Numbered from the stretch's first letter, positions 10,052 to 20,004 are shown. The stretch is 64,000 nt of DNA from Limimaricola sp027213785 (GCF_050847355.1 NZ_CP193755.1:744001-808000); one strand, 5' to 3'. A program made the numbers and translations. The notes: a model not told the origin generated them from the sequence alone.

Positions 10052-11350
10052 TCAGGGCAAGGCGCGCAGCGGTTGACGCGGTGCGGCGCGGCCTGCGCGC
10101 AGCGCGTCATAGGGGTCCTCGGCCGCGAGCATCATGTCGGCCACCTGCCGCAACAGCCGCCTGCGCCCGCCCGAGGAGTAGAAGCCGCCCGAGACCTGGC
10201 TCGTCTCCAGCAGGAAGCGCCGGTAGTCTCGATAGGCGCGTCGATCCGGGCGTACCGGCTGTGCGAAGAACTCGGCCAGTGGCTGGGTCGAGGCGAGGTC
10301 GGGCTTGGAGTAGACCGCGCGACCGAAGGCCTTGAGCGGGATGCCACGCCACAGCACCTGCTGCGCGGCCGTGGAATTGACCGTGACGGCGGTGCGCGCC
10401 GCATCCAGAAGCCGCGCCAGCTTGCCGCCGCGCAGGTAGTGAACCCTCCCGTCGACACCGTGGACACGGGCGAGATCGCGGATGATCCGCCGGAGCGGGG
10501 CTTGACCGTTCTCGAGCGGATGCGCCTTGAAGACGAGGTGGTGGTGACGCGGCGCGCCCTTGGCAAAGCCCTCGATCACCAATTCGAGGAACTCGGACAT
10601 CCGGGTGAAGGGCGAGTGCGCCCGAAAGCTGGCATCGTGTTCGAGCTGCAGCAGCGCGAGGTGATAGGGGTAGCCGCCATGGCGAATCCGCGCCGTCGCG
10701 AGGATCCGGTCGAGCGCGAGGAAGGGCATCAGCAGCAGCCGCGTCGTGTAGAGCCGCGCCTCGGTCGCGAGCGGCAACTCGCGATGCGCGCGAAATCCCG
10801 CATAGGCGTGATTCCGAAACAGCACGAACCAGTGGTAGAGCGCGCCATAGAACACATGCTGGCGCATGTCGCCCCAATGGGCAGGCGCCTCCGTGATCTC
10901 GGGGTCCGAGCGCTCCAGCGCCGCCCGCATCTCGTCTATGCCGATCTCCATCAGCCGCGAATGGCCGTTGGTGCCGCCCCGCTCGTAGGTGACCCACCAA
11001 GGGCGCAGATAGCCCTCCTCGAAGACGTGCACGGTCAGCCCGCGCGCCCGTGCCGCCGCGACGGCGGCGGCATGGACCGGCCGCGTGTCGCCATACAGCA
11101 CGATGTCGGTGATGCCGTGCTTATCGACCAGCGCCTCGAAGGCGTCGGGCCAGTCATCGGCATTGCCGCGATAGGGGATGTAGCTGGCCCGGTCGTGCCA
11201 GAAGGCCGCGTCGCCGGCGTTGAAGCCGACACGCCAGGTCGTGGCGCCGGCCGCGCGCAGCATCCGGGCAAGCCTATGGAAGAAGGGGCCGTGCGGGCCC
11301 TGCAGGAACAAGAAGCGTCTCTTGGCGGGATCGGTCATGTTGCGGACCAT
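10052..11350 (-). CDS. kpsS: Capsule polysaccharide linker transferase KpsS
   Basis: 432-residue KpsS-type capsule protein, the beta-Kdo transferase that adds the first Kdo to the phosphatidylglycerol anchor. Recognisable features: RFLFLQGPHGPFFHRLA near the start, VFEEGYLRPWWVTYERGG around residue 115-135, VFKAHPLENGQ around 290, and TVNSTAAQQVLWRGIPLKAFG around 340. The start is taken at the ATG at 11350; the ATG 12 bases further in (11338) is equally possible, and an open extension to 11440 has no support. It is the first gene of the minus-strand capsule block (kpsS, OPX, kpsC) and is divergent from ribE, with about 135 bases for both promoters. Confidence 0.9.
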   Translation of the reverse strand: MVRNMTDPAKRRFLFLQGPHGPFFHRLARMLRAAGATTWRVGFNAGDAAFWHDRASYIPYRGNADDWPDAFEALVDKHGITDIVLYGDTRPVHAAAVAAARARGLTVHVFEEGYLRPWWVTYERGGTNGHSRLMEIGIDEMRAALERSDPEITEAPAHWGDMRQHVFYGALYHWFVLFRNHAYAGFRAHRELPLATEARLYTTRLLLMPFLALDRILATARIRHGGYPYHLALLQLEHDASFRAHSPFTRMSEFLELVIEGFAKGAPRHHHLVFKAHPLENGQAPLRRIIRDLARVHGVDGRVHYLRGGKLARLLDAARTAVTVNSTAAQQVLWRGIPLKAFGRAVYSKPDLASTQPLAEFFAQPVRPDRRAYRDYRRFLLETSQVSGGFYSSGGRRRLLRQVADMMLAAEDPYDALRAGRAAPRQPLRALP

Positions 11351-11485
11351 GTTGACGTACGATCCCTTTCGTTTCGCATCGGCTCCGGGCCGTTTTATGG
11401 CGTCGGGATGACGTGTGAAAGTGCCCACCCTTGTGCGCATCCCGCAGCGGTTCTAGGTCTTGGGACGCAAGACAGGAGCGCGCCC

Positions 11486-12091
11486 ATGTTCACAGGCATC
11501 ATCACCGACGTCGGAGAGGTTCTCGACGTGGTGCAGGAGGGCGACCTGCGCGCCCGCATCGCCACGTCCTATGATCCCGAGACCATCGATATCGGCGCCT
11601 CGATCGCTTGCGACGGCGTCTGTCTCACCGTCGTCGCGCTGGGCCGCGAACCGCGCAACTGGTTCGACGTGCAAATCTCGGCCGAGACGGTCGGCCTGAC
11701 CAATATCGGCCGCAACGGTTGGCATGTGGGCAAGCGGATCAACCTCGAGCGCGCGCTCAAGGTCGGCGACGAATTGGGCGGGCATATCGTGTCGGGCCAT
11801 GTCGACGGCGTGGCCGAGGTGGTGTCGACCCGCGACGAGGGCGACAGCCTGAGGGTGCGTTTCCGCGCACCCGAAGCGCTGGCCAAGTTCATCGCCCCCA
11901 AGGGCTCGGTCGCGCTCAACGGCACCTCGCTCACCGTCAACGAGGTCGACGGCACGGAGTTCGGCGTCAACCTGATCCCGCATACCCGCGAGGTGACGAA
12001 TTGGGGCGAGATCGCCCAAGGCCAGTTCATCAATCTCGAAATCGATACCATGGCGCGCTACGTGGCGCGGCTGCGCGATTGGGACGCATGA
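11486..12091 (+). CDS. ribE: Riboflavin synthase alpha chain
   Basis: Last enzyme of riboflavin synthesis: dismutates two molecules of 6,7-dimethyl-8-ribityllumazine to riboflavin and the pyrimidine precursor. 201 residues, normal length. It consists of two tandem lumazine-binding barrels: residues 1-97 (MFTGIITDVGEV, IACDGVCLTVV) and 98-201 (GHIVSGHVDGVAEVV, VALNGTSLTVNEVDG). AGGAG lies eight bases before the ATG. The stop overlaps the start of the next gene (ATGA). No FMN riboswitch is visible in the short upstream region. The gene is separated from ribD by the inverted capsule block. Confidence 0.97.
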   Translation: MFTGIITDVGEVLDVVQEGDLRARIATSYDPETIDIGASIACDGVCLTVVALGREPRNWFDVQISAETVGLTNIGRNGWHVGKRINLERALKVGDELGGHIVSGHVDGVAEVVSTRDEGDSLRVRFRAPEALAKFIAPKGSVALNGTSLTVNEVDGTEFGVNLIPHTREVTNWGEIAQGQFINLEIDTMARYVARLRDWDA

Positions 12092-12630
12092 GCCTCGGTC
12101 ACAATGGCGGCCCGTCACTGGAGCCGGGCGCGGGCTGGCGCCGCCACGCCTGGGCCCGGGCCCGCCGCGAATTGCTGCCTACACTTCCGGTCGAGGTCGT
12201 GAGGTTGCGGGTGAAACGCGCCGCGGCGCTCGGTCTCGACTATCGAAGCTATGCCTCGGTGCGGGCGGCGACTGGCCATGACCTGATCGGCTTCCTGTTT
12301 TCGTCGAATACGCTGCGGCTGCTGCGGCCGGGGGATGCCATGCCGCAGGAACGGCGCGCCAGGCTGGCCAGCCTGGCGGCGCGCCGGGTCGCGGCGGTAC
12401 ACCCGCCACTCGATCCGGATCGCGTGCGCGTTTCGGCTCCGATCGACGTCGCCGGGCGTGCGCCGGGGCTTTTAGAGGGCTGGCGTGCCACCGGCGACCG
12501 ATTGCGCGACATGCTCGACGGGCCTGCCGATCGGTTCCTCGTGATAGGTGACACCGCGCTCGAACGCGATTGGGCCGAGGCGGCGCGGGCGGCGGGCTTC
12601 ATGAAAGCCGAAAGGTACTTCGGGGGCTGA
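12088..12630 (+). CDS. Uncharacterised protein translationally coupled to ribE
   Basis: 180-residue protein I do not recognise. The ATG overlaps the ribE stop in an ATGA, strong evidence for coupled translation. The first residues (MSLGHNGGPSLEPGAGWRRH) lead into an Arg-rich region and a segment LPVEVVRLRVKRAAALGLDYRSY; the middle has FLFSSNTLRLLRPGDAMPQE and the C-terminal part has DRFLVIGDTALERDWAEAAR, which looks like a Rossmann-type strand-helix. No signal peptide or membrane segment. Position directly after riboflavin synthase suggests a flavin-linked or simply co-expressed role, but no function is claimed. It ends 30 bases before the first copy of the 20-base motif. Confidence 0.85.
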   Translation: MSLGHNGGPSLEPGAGWRRHAWARARRELLPTLPVEVVRLRVKRAAALGLDYRSYASVRAATGHDLIGFLFSSNTLRLLRPGDAMPQERRARLASLAARRVAAVHPPLDPDRVRVSAPIDVAGRAPGLLEGWRATGDRLRDMLDGPADRFLVIGDTALERDWAEAARAAGFMKAERYFGG

Positions 12631-12660
12631 AGGCCCTCTGCGCGGCCAAGGGCGTGTCTT

Positions 12661-12680
12661 GCGTATTTAAGGAACAAAGT
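12661..12680 (+). repeat. 20-base dispersed motif, copy 1
   Basis: Reads GCGTATTTAAGGAACAAAGT. It matches the consensus GCGTATTTNNGGAACAAAGT shared by four sites in the window, all in intergenic DNA. This copy starts 30 bases after a plus-strand stop codon and forms one arm of a large hairpin with copy 2, across an 18-base spacer. Confidence 0.8.
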
Positions 12681-12698
12681 TGCCGAATGCGCTTGGCT

Positions 12699-12718
12699 AC
12701 TTTGTTCCCGAAATACGC
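12699..12718 (-). repeat. 20-base dispersed motif, copy 2 (inverted)
   Basis: On the minus strand reads GCGTATTTCGGGAACAAAGT, 18 of 20 bases like copy 1. It lies 30 bases after the sdaA stop in the direction of sdaA transcription. Copies 1 and 2 face each other and can form a hairpin with a 20-base, nearly perfect stem between two convergent genes. Confidence 0.8.
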
Positions 12719-12748
12719 AAATCCCGCCTCGTCCGACCGGTGCCGCCC

Positions 12749-14122
12749 TCAGCAATTTGGCAGGTTCACAGCCAGTCCCCCTTGCGAGGTTTCCTTGTAC
12801 TTGTCGCTCATGTCGCGCCCCGTCTGGCGCATCGTCTCGATCGCGACGTCGAGCGGCACCAGATGCGCGCCATCGCCCCTGAGCGCGAGGCTCGCCGCCG
12901 CCACCGCCTTGATCGCGCCCATGCCGTTGCGCTCGATGCAGGGCACCTGAACGAGGCCGGCCACGGGATCGCAGGTCATGCCCAGATGATGTTCGAGCGC
13001 GATCTCGGCGGCGTTCTCGACCTGCGCGGGCGTGCCGCCCAGCACCGCGCCCAGCCCTGCTGCGGCCATCGCGGCGGCCGAGCCCACCTCGGCCTGACAG
13101 CCGCATTCGGCGCCCGAGATCGAGGCGTTCTCCTTGATCAGCCCGCCGATGGCGGCGGCGGTAAGCAGGAATTCCGGCACCCGCTCACGGCTGGCGCCCG
13201 GCACGTGGTCGAGCCAGTAGCGCATCACCGCCGGTACTACCCCCGCGGCACCGTTGGTGGGCGCGGTCACCACCTGCCCGCCGGCGGCATTCTCTTCGTT
13301 CACGGCCATCGCGTAGGCCGAGATCCAGTCGGTCACGAGATGCGGCGCGGCCATGTTGCCGCCGCGTTCGGCGCGCAGCGAGGCGTGGATCGCCGCCGCG
13401 CGGCGGCGCACGCCGAGACCACCGGGAAGCGTGCCCTCGGCCTCGAGCCCGCGGTCGATGCAATCGGACATGACGCGCCAGATCTTGCGGATGTCGCCGT
13501 CGAGATCGGTACGGGGACGCCGCACGCGCTCGTTGGCCCGTTTCATCGCCGCGATCGACAGGCCGCTCTCCGCCGCCATGCGCAGCATTTCCTTGGCGCT
13601 GGCAAAGGGGTAGGGCACGGCCGGGCCGTGATCGGGGGCGGGGCCGGCCGCCAGCTCCTCGGCGGTACGCACGAAGCCACCGCCGATCGAGTAGTAGGTC
13701 TGCTCGACCACCACGTCGCCTTGGGCGTCGTGGCCCCGGAGCACCAGCCCGTTGGCATGAGCCGGCAGCGGCGGGCCGTAATCGAAGACCAGATCGCTCC
13801 CCGGGTCGAAGCGCAGCGGTGCCAGCCCCGCGGGATGCAGCGTCCTCTCCGCCCGGAGCCGGGCCAGTTCAGCCTCCGCCGCCTCGGTGTCATATCCCGC
13901 CACGGTGATCCCGGCGAGGCCCAGCATCACCGCCCGGTCGGTGGCATGCCCCGCCCCGGTGAAGGCGAGCGAGCCGTGCAGCCGGGCCGACACGCCCGCC
14001 ACCTTGAAGGGTTGCGCGCGCAGATGGTCGAGAAACCGCTCGGCCGCGACCATCGGGCCGATGGTATGCGATGATGACGGGCCGATGCCGATCTTGAAGA
14101 TGTCGAAGACGGAGAGAAACAT
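12749..14122 (-). CDS. sdaA: L-serine ammonia-lyase (iron-sulfur type)
   Basis: Single-chain L-serine dehydratase, 457 residues, which converts serine to pyruvate and ammonia with a [4Fe-4S] cluster. The N-terminal beta domain (1-150) begins MFLSVFDIFKIGIGPSSSHT, the family signature, with AERFLDHL following. The C-terminal alpha domain carries the cluster cysteines in ISGAECGCQAEVGSA, LGMTCDPVAGLVQVPC and the adjacent IERNGMGAIKA. The ATG at 14122 gives the canonical start; an open extension to 14611 is only the opposite phase of the neighbouring GST gene. The start overlaps the GST stop by one base (TGATG), so GST and sdaA form an operon. It converges on the ribE-linked gene across the paired 20-base motif. 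Confidence 0.97.
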   Translation of the reverse strand: MFLSVFDIFKIGIGPSSSHTIGPMVAAERFLDHLRAQPFKVAGVSARLHGSLAFTGAGHATDRAVMLGLAGITVAGYDTEAAEAELARLRAERTLHPAGLAPLRFDPGSDLVFDYGPPLPAHANGLVLRGHDAQGDVVVEQTYYSIGGGFVRTAEELAAGPAPDHGPAVPYPFASAKEMLRMAAESGLSIAAMKRANERVRRPRTDLDGDIRKIWRVMSDCIDRGLEAEGTLPGGLGVRRRAAAIHASLRAERGGNMAAPHLVTDWISAYAMAVNEENAAGGQVVTAPTNGAAGVVPAVMRYWLDHVPGASRERVPEFLLTAAAIGGLIKENASISGAECGCQAEVGSAAAMAAAGLGAVLGGTPAQVENAAEIALEHHLGMTCDPVAGLVQVPCIERNGMGAIKAVAAASLALRGDGAHLVPLDVAIETMRQTGRDMSDKYKETSQGGLAVNLPNC

Positions 14123-14823
14123 CAGGTTGCGTGTCCTTCGGGTGGGCGTGGCGGTCGCGGATCGGTGAAGGGGCGGGCGCCCAGACCCTCGGCCCGGATC
14201 GCCGCCGCGACCGAGGCGCGGGCCTCGAAGCGCTCCAGCGCCGCTCGCAGGGCAGGCCAGCGCCTCAGTTCGAACCAGCCGGTGCCGCTTTCGGGGTAGA
14301 GGGCGCACCAGCGCAGCATGGGCGCGAGGTAGCAGTCCAGCGCCGAGGGCTGTGCCGCCCCGAGCCAGCCACCGAGCGCCGGCGCCGCGGCCTCGAGCCT
14401 GTCGAGCATGCCCAGCGTGCGCTGCGCCGTGCGCTCGTGCAGCGCGAAGACCATCTCCGGGGCGATATGCTCGCCACCATAGAACAGCATCCTGAGCGCA
14501 GGGTGCAGCGTGTTCGACAGCCAGAACAGCCAGGCCAGCGCTATTCCTCGCTCGGGCGCGTCGGGGGCAGGCATCAGCGCCACGCGCTCGCGATGCCGGT
14601 CCGACAGCCACAGCAGGATCGCCGCGGTCTCGAAGATCGGCCCTTCCTCCGTCTCTAGCACCGGGATCATGCCATGAGGATTGAGCGCGAGATAGGCGGG
14701 TGCGCGCTGGCCCTGCGCGCGCCGGTCCACCAGCGCGGTGCGATAACCGAGGCCCAGCTCCTCGAGCGCGAGACGCACGCAGAGCGAGGCATTGTCGGGC
14801 GCGTAATGCAGTCGCAGTGTCAT
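14122..14823 (-). CDS. Glutathione S-transferase family protein
   Basis: 233-residue GST-fold protein. The N-terminal thioredoxin-like domain (1-80) begins LRLHYAPDNASLCVRLALEE, where Ser/Cys follow the first strand as in catalytic GSTs, and has the cis-Pro segment NPHGMIPVLETEEGPIFET. The helical C-terminal domain (about 90-215) includes the N-capping region PSALDCYLAPML. Catalytic substrate is unknown. GGAGG lies eight bases before the ATG at 14823. It is upstream of and overlapping sdaA, so the pair are expressed together; why a GST precedes serine dehydratase is unclear. Confidence 0.92.
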   Translation of the reverse strand: MTLRLHYAPDNASLCVRLALEELGLGYRTALVDRRAQGQRAPAYLALNPHGMIPVLETEEGPIFETAAILLWLSDRHRERVALMPAPDAPERGIALAWLFWLSNTLHPALRMLFYGGEHIAPEMVFALHERTAQRTLGMLDRLEAAAPALGGWLGAAQPSALDCYLAPMLRWCALYPESGTGWFELRRWPALRAALERFEARASVAAAIRAEGLGARPFTDPRPPRPPEGHAT

Positions 14824-14988
14824 GGGCTCATCCTCCGAGGCGCGGGTTGGGGCCGCTGCTCCTGATGCGACCATTCGCACGCGATCCGCGCAAGGCCCGA
14901 TCCGACGGCACCCGAACAGGGACGATTGCCCCTCGCAGGCGCCGGGCATCTTTCCTATAACCGGGGCGGACCCGCGAGGAGGCGCAGC

Positions 14989-15774
14989 ATGGCCAAGGAC
15001 CTGTCACCCGTTGAAAAGGCGAAGTTCGTCGCCGCCAAGCAGGCGAGCCATCTCGTTGAAAGCGGCATGCGCGTGGGCCTTGGCACCGGCTCCACCGCCG
15101 AATGGCTGGTGCGCTGCCTGGGCGAGATGGTGCGCGACGAGGGGCTCGACATCCGCGCCGTGCCGACCTCGCACCGCACCGCCGATCTGGCGCGCGAACT
15201 CGGGATCGAGGTGGTGACGCTGGAAGAGGCGGGCTGGCTCGACCTGACCATCGACGGCGCCGACGAGGTCGACGGCGAGCTGAACCTGATCAAGGGCGGT
15301 GGTGCTGCGCTGCTGCACGAGAAGATCGTGGCGACGGCCTCGGACCGGATGGTCGTCATCGCCGACGCGACCAAGCGGGTCGAGACGCTGGGGGCGTTCC
15401 CGTTGCCGGTGGAGATCATCCCCTTCGGCTGGCAGGCCACCAAGGTGCTGGTCGAGGAGACGCTGGTCGGGCTCGACGTGCTGGGCCGCGAGGTGACGCT
15501 GCGGATGAAGGACGGCCAGCCGGTGCGCACCGACGAGGGCAACCACATCCTCGATCTGCACCTCAACCGCATCGGCAATGCGCGCCAGCTTGGCCTCGCG
15601 CTCAACCAGATCGCGGGGGTGGTCGAGAACGGCCTGTTCGTCGATATCTGCGACGCGGTGGTGATCGGCCATGGCGATGGCCGGGTCGAGAGCTACGATC
15701 TGCATGGTGACGCGCAGGAGACGCATTTCGATTTTCTCGCCCCCGACAACATCTTCACAGACATTTCCGACTAG
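14989..15774 (+). CDS. rpiA: Ribose-5-phosphate isomerase A
   Basis: Interconverts ribose 5-phosphate and ribulose 5-phosphate in the non-oxidative pentose phosphate pathway. 261 residues. Signature segments: VGLGTGSTAEW (substrate loop, about 29-39), LTIDGADEVDGELNLIKGGG with the catalytic Asp/Glu and Lys region (about 83-102), and LLHEKIVA following. The ATG is preceded by GAGGAGG seven bases upstream. It is followed 13 bases later by glutathione reductase on the same strand, so the two are probably co-transcribed, linking pentose phosphate flux with NADPH-dependent glutathione reduction. Confidence 0.98.
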   Translation: MAKDLSPVEKAKFVAAKQASHLVESGMRVGLGTGSTAEWLVRCLGEMVRDEGLDIRAVPTSHRTADLARELGIEVVTLEEAGWLDLTIDGADEVDGELNLIKGGGAALLHEKIVATASDRMVVIADATKRVETLGAFPLPVEIIPFGWQATKVLVEETLVGLDVLGREVTLRMKDGQPVRTDEGNHILDLHLNRIGNARQLGLALNQIAGVVENGLFVDICDAVVIGHGDGRVESYDLHGDAQETHFDFLAPDNIFTDISD

Positions 15775-15787
15775 GACTGACCGACTT

Positions 15788-17230
15788 ATGGCATTCGACT
15801 ATGACCTCTTCGTGATCGGCGGCGGCTCGGGCGGGGTACGCGCCGCGCGCACCGCCGCCGCCACCGGCGCAACCGTGGCGCTGGCCGAGGAGAGCCGCAT
15901 GGGCGGTACCTGCGTGATCCGCGGCTGCGTGCCGAAGAAGCTCATGGTCTATGCCTCGGGTTATGGCGAGATGCTCGACGAGGCGCGCGCCTATGGCTGG
16001 GAGATCGGCGAGGGCCGCTTCGACTGGCGCCCCTTCCGTGAGAAGCTGCATGCCGAGCTGGACCGGCTCGAAGGCGTCTATCGCCGCCTGCTCGACGGCT
16101 CCGGGGTCGAGATGTTCGACGCCCGCGCCAAGATCGCCGATCCGCACACGGTCGAGCTGGCCGATGGTAGCCGCAAGACTGCCAAGCACATCCTCGTGGC
16201 GACCGGCGGCCGCCCGGTGCGGCCCGACATGAAAAACGCGCATCTGGGCATGGTCTCGGACGACATCTTCGATCTCGAGACACTGCCGAAATCGATCCTG
16301 ATCGTCGGCGGCGGCTACATCGCCTGCGAATTCGCCTGCATCCTGCACGGGCTCGGCGTGAAGGTGACGCAGTTCTACCGCGGCGCGCAGATCCTGCGCG
16401 GCTTCGACGACGAGGCGCGCGGCCTGATCGCGGATTCGATGCGCGAGCGCGGCATCGATCTGCATCTGGGCACCAACGTGGTCGAGATGTGCCCCGAGGC
16501 CGAGGCGGGCGACGCCGTGCGCCACCACGGCACCGACTCGGACGCTGCGGGGTCGAATGGCTTGGCCGAGGCGGCGCCCGGCACCAAGGGACCGGTCTGG
16601 GTCAAGGCGACCAATGGCGACGAGCGGGTCTATGACGCGGTGCTCTTCGCCACAGGGCGGAAGCCCAACACCGACGGCCTCGGGCTCGAGGAGGCGGGCG
16701 TGACCCTCGCGCGGGGCGGCGCCATCGAGGTCGACGAGTACAGCCAGACCGGCTGCCCCTCGATCTATGCGATCGGCGACGTCACCGACCGGGTGAACCT
16801 CACCCCGGTGGCGATCCGCGAGGGGATGCAGTTCGTCGAGACCGTGTTCAAGGGCAACCCGACGCCGGTGGATCACGCGCTGATCCCCTCGGCGGTGTTC
16901 ACCCAGCCGGAGCTGGGCACGATCGGCCTGACCGAGGAAGCGGCGCGCGAGATCGAGCCGGTCGAGGTCTACTGCTCGTCATTCAAGCCGATGCAGTCGG
17001 CTTTCGCCGGATCGGCCGACCGGGTGCTGATGAAGCTCGTGGTGTCGATCGAGACCCGCAAGATCCTGGGCTGTCACATCGTCGCACCCGAGGCGGGCGA
17101 GCTGATCCAGCTCGCGGGCATCGCGGTCAAGATGGGCGCCACGAAAGAGGATTTCGACCGGACCGTGGCGGTGCATCCGACCATGGCCGAGGAGATCGTC
17201 ACCATGCGCGAGCCGGTGCGGCGTTCTTGA
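15788..17230 (+). CDS. gor: Glutathione-disulfide reductase
   Basis: FAD- and NADPH-dependent reductase of oxidised glutathione, 480 residues. FAD motif GGGSGG at 11-16; redox-active disulfide Cys42/Cys47 in GGTCVIRGCVPKK; NADPH-domain motif IVGGGYIACEFA near 175; second FAD segment YAIGDVTDRVNLTPVA; catalytic His about 463 in AVHPTMAEE. It is about 30 residues longer than typical bacterial homologues, because of an insert at about 235-269 (Ala/Gly/Asp/His-rich, including VRHHGTDSDAAGSNG) within the NADPH-binding domain. It follows rpiA closely. Trypanothione or mycothiol reductase are unlikely for this lineage. Confidence 0.96.
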   Translation: MAFDYDLFVIGGGSGGVRAARTAAATGATVALAEESRMGGTCVIRGCVPKKLMVYASGYGEMLDEARAYGWEIGEGRFDWRPFREKLHAELDRLEGVYRRLLDGSGVEMFDARAKIADPHTVELADGSRKTAKHILVATGGRPVRPDMKNAHLGMVSDDIFDLETLPKSILIVGGGYIACEFACILHGLGVKVTQFYRGAQILRGFDDEARGLIADSMRERGIDLHLGTNVVEMCPEAEAGDAVRHHGTDSDAAGSNGLAEAAPGTKGPVWVKATNGDERVYDAVLFATGRKPNTDGLGLEEAGVTLARGGAIEVDEYSQTGCPSIYAIGDVTDRVNLTPVAIREGMQFVETVFKGNPTPVDHALIPSAVFTQPELGTIGLTEEAAREIEPVEVYCSSFKPMQSAFAGSADRVLMKLVVSIETRKILGCHIVAPEAGELIQLAGIAVKMGATKEDFDRTVAVHPTMAEEIVTMREPVRRS

Positions 17231-17310
17231 ATACCGGGCGTTTGCCCACACATGCAAAGCGTGCCGGATGAAACCGGCGCGGGGGAAACCAACAGGGGAA
17301 CAGAGGCTTC

Positions 17311-18501
17311 ATGGCTGGAAACAACGGCGGCCCTTGGGGTGGCGGTGGCGGCGGGCGCGGACCCGGCGGCGGGGATGACGACAGGCGGCCCGGTGGCCCG
17401 CAGCGACCACGCCGGCCCGGCGAGAGCCCGCAGATCGACGAGTTGATGAACAAGGGCCGCGAACAGCTGCGCGTGCTGATGGGCGGCGGCGGTCGCGGCA
17501 CCGGATCCGGCGGCAATGGCGGACCGGGCTTTCACATGTCGCGCGGAACCATCGGCCTCATCGCCGCGGGCGCGCTGGTGCTCTGGGGCGTGATGTCTTT
17601 CTACACGGTGCGGCCCGAAGAGCAGTCGGTCGAACTGTTCCTCGGCTCCTACTCCTCCACCGGCAGCCCCGGCCTGAACTTCGCGCCATGGCCGCTGGTC
17701 ACGCACGAGGTCGTCAACGTCACCTCCGAGCGGACCGAGAATATCGGTATCGGTCGCGACAATGACGGGCTGATGCTGACCACCGACGCCAATATCGTCG
17801 ATATCGGCTTTCAGGTGGTCTGGAACGTGTCCGACCCGGCCAAGTTCCTGTTCAACATCCGCGACCCGCAGCTCACCGTGCAGGCGGTGTCGGAATCCGT
17901 GATGCGCGAGATCATCGCCGCTTCGAACCTGGCGCCGATCCTCAACCGCGACCGGGGTCTGATCGCCGACACGGCGATGGAGTCGATCCAGGCGACGCTC
18001 GACGCCTACGAGAGCGGCATCAACATCGTCCGGGTCAACCTCGACCGCGCCGACCCGCCCTCGGAGGTGATCGACGCGTTCCGCGACGTGCAGGCCGCCG
18101 AGCAGGAGCGCGACCGCCTGCAGCGCCAGGCCGACGCCTATGCCAACCGGGTTCTTGCCGAGGCGCGTGGCGAAGCCGCGCAGACCGTCGAGCAGGCCGA
18201 GGGCTACCGCGCCCAGACCATCAACGACGCGCTGGGTCAGGCCAGCCGCTTCTCGGCAGTGCAGGACGAATACGCGCAGGCGCCGCAGGTCACCCGCCGC
18301 CGTCTCTATCTCGAATCGATGGAGCGGGTTCTGGGCGACGTCGACAAGATGGTGCTCGACCCCTCGATCACCGGCGGCGAGGGCGGCGGCACCGGCATCG
18401 TGCCGTTCCTGCCGCTGAACGAGCTGGGCCGCCAGTCGGGCAACCAGCAGCAGCAGGGCGCGGCCTCCGCCTCCAACGCCACCACCGGGCAGGGGAACTG
18501 A
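17311..18501 (+). CDS. hflK: FtsH protease modulator subunit HflK
   Basis: 396-residue membrane protein which with HflC forms the large periplasmic cage around the FtsH protease. The first 75 residues are cytoplasmic and very rich in Gly, Pro and Arg (PWGGGGGGRGPGGGDDD). Residues 79-97 form the single membrane helix. The band-7/SPFH domain spans about 98-300 (VRPEEQSVELFLG, then AEARGEAAQTVEQAEG coiled coil). The C-terminal tail is Gln/Ala/Ser rich. Stop and the hflC start are one base apart, so the two are co-translated. Confidence 0.97.
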   Translation: MAGNNGGPWGGGGGGRGPGGGDDDRRPGGPQRPRRPGESPQIDELMNKGREQLRVLMGGGGRGTGSGGNGGPGFHMSRGTIGLIAAGALVLWGVMSFYTVRPEEQSVELFLGSYSSTGSPGLNFAPWPLVTHEVVNVTSERTENIGIGRDNDGLMLTTDANIVDIGFQVVWNVSDPAKFLFNIRDPQLTVQAVSESVMREIIAASNLAPILNRDRGLIADTAMESIQATLDAYESGINIVRVNLDRADPPSEVIDAFRDVQAAEQERDRLQRQADAYANRVLAEARGEAAQTVEQAEGYRAQTINDALGQASRFSAVQDEYAQAPQVTRRRLYLESMERVLGDVDKMVLDPSITGGEGGGTGIVPFLPLNELGRQSGNQQQQGAASASNATTGQGN

Positions 18502-18502
18502 G

Positions 18503-19653
<1,151 letters not shown>

Positions 19654-19657
<4 letters not shown>

Positions 19658-19848
19658 CGCCGATCCTGCTGGGCCTAGGCCTGGTGCTCGTGATTGAGGG
19701 GCTGGCCTGGGCGCTGGCCCCTTCGCTCGTTTTCAGGGTGCTCGAGACGCTGCGCGACATGCCGCCCGAGCAGCGTCGCCTGGCGGGGCTGGTGGCGCTG
19801 GCGCTCGGGGTGGCGCTGTTGTGGATGGCGCGCCTGACCACGCTCTGA
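19654..19848 (+). CDS. Small two-helix membrane protein, DUF2065 (YjeT family)
   Basis: 64-residue protein with two hydrophobic helices, about 3-22 and 42-60, joined by a short charged loop (ETLRDMPPEQRRLAG). This fits DUF2065, whose E. coli member YjeT also lies beside hflKC. The GTG start overlaps the hflC stop (GTGA). Its conserved link with hflKC suggests an accessory role in the FtsH-HflKC complex, but no biochemical function is known. Confidence 0.9.
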
Positions 19849-20004
19849 TCCGCATCCGTTCATGTTACAACCCGTCACACCGCTTTGACGCGTCGCGACC
19901 CGGGCTTGAGTTGCACCGAAGCGGCCTTACGTTGATGGTCTGCGCCGACCGGAGCGGCTCGATGCATCGCGCTCCGACGCACAGGACGAAACAGGAGTGT
20001 GCCC

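Noticed and set aside
9835..10110. 92-codon N-terminal extension of the OPX gene
   Set aside because: The extension is Arg/Pro-rich, lacks a start signal, and would hide the clear lipoprotein signal peptide that begins at 9834.
11351..11485. Possible FMN riboswitch before ribE
   Set aside because: The gap is only 135 bases, shared with the divergent kpsS gene, and I see none of the conserved FMN-switch segments.
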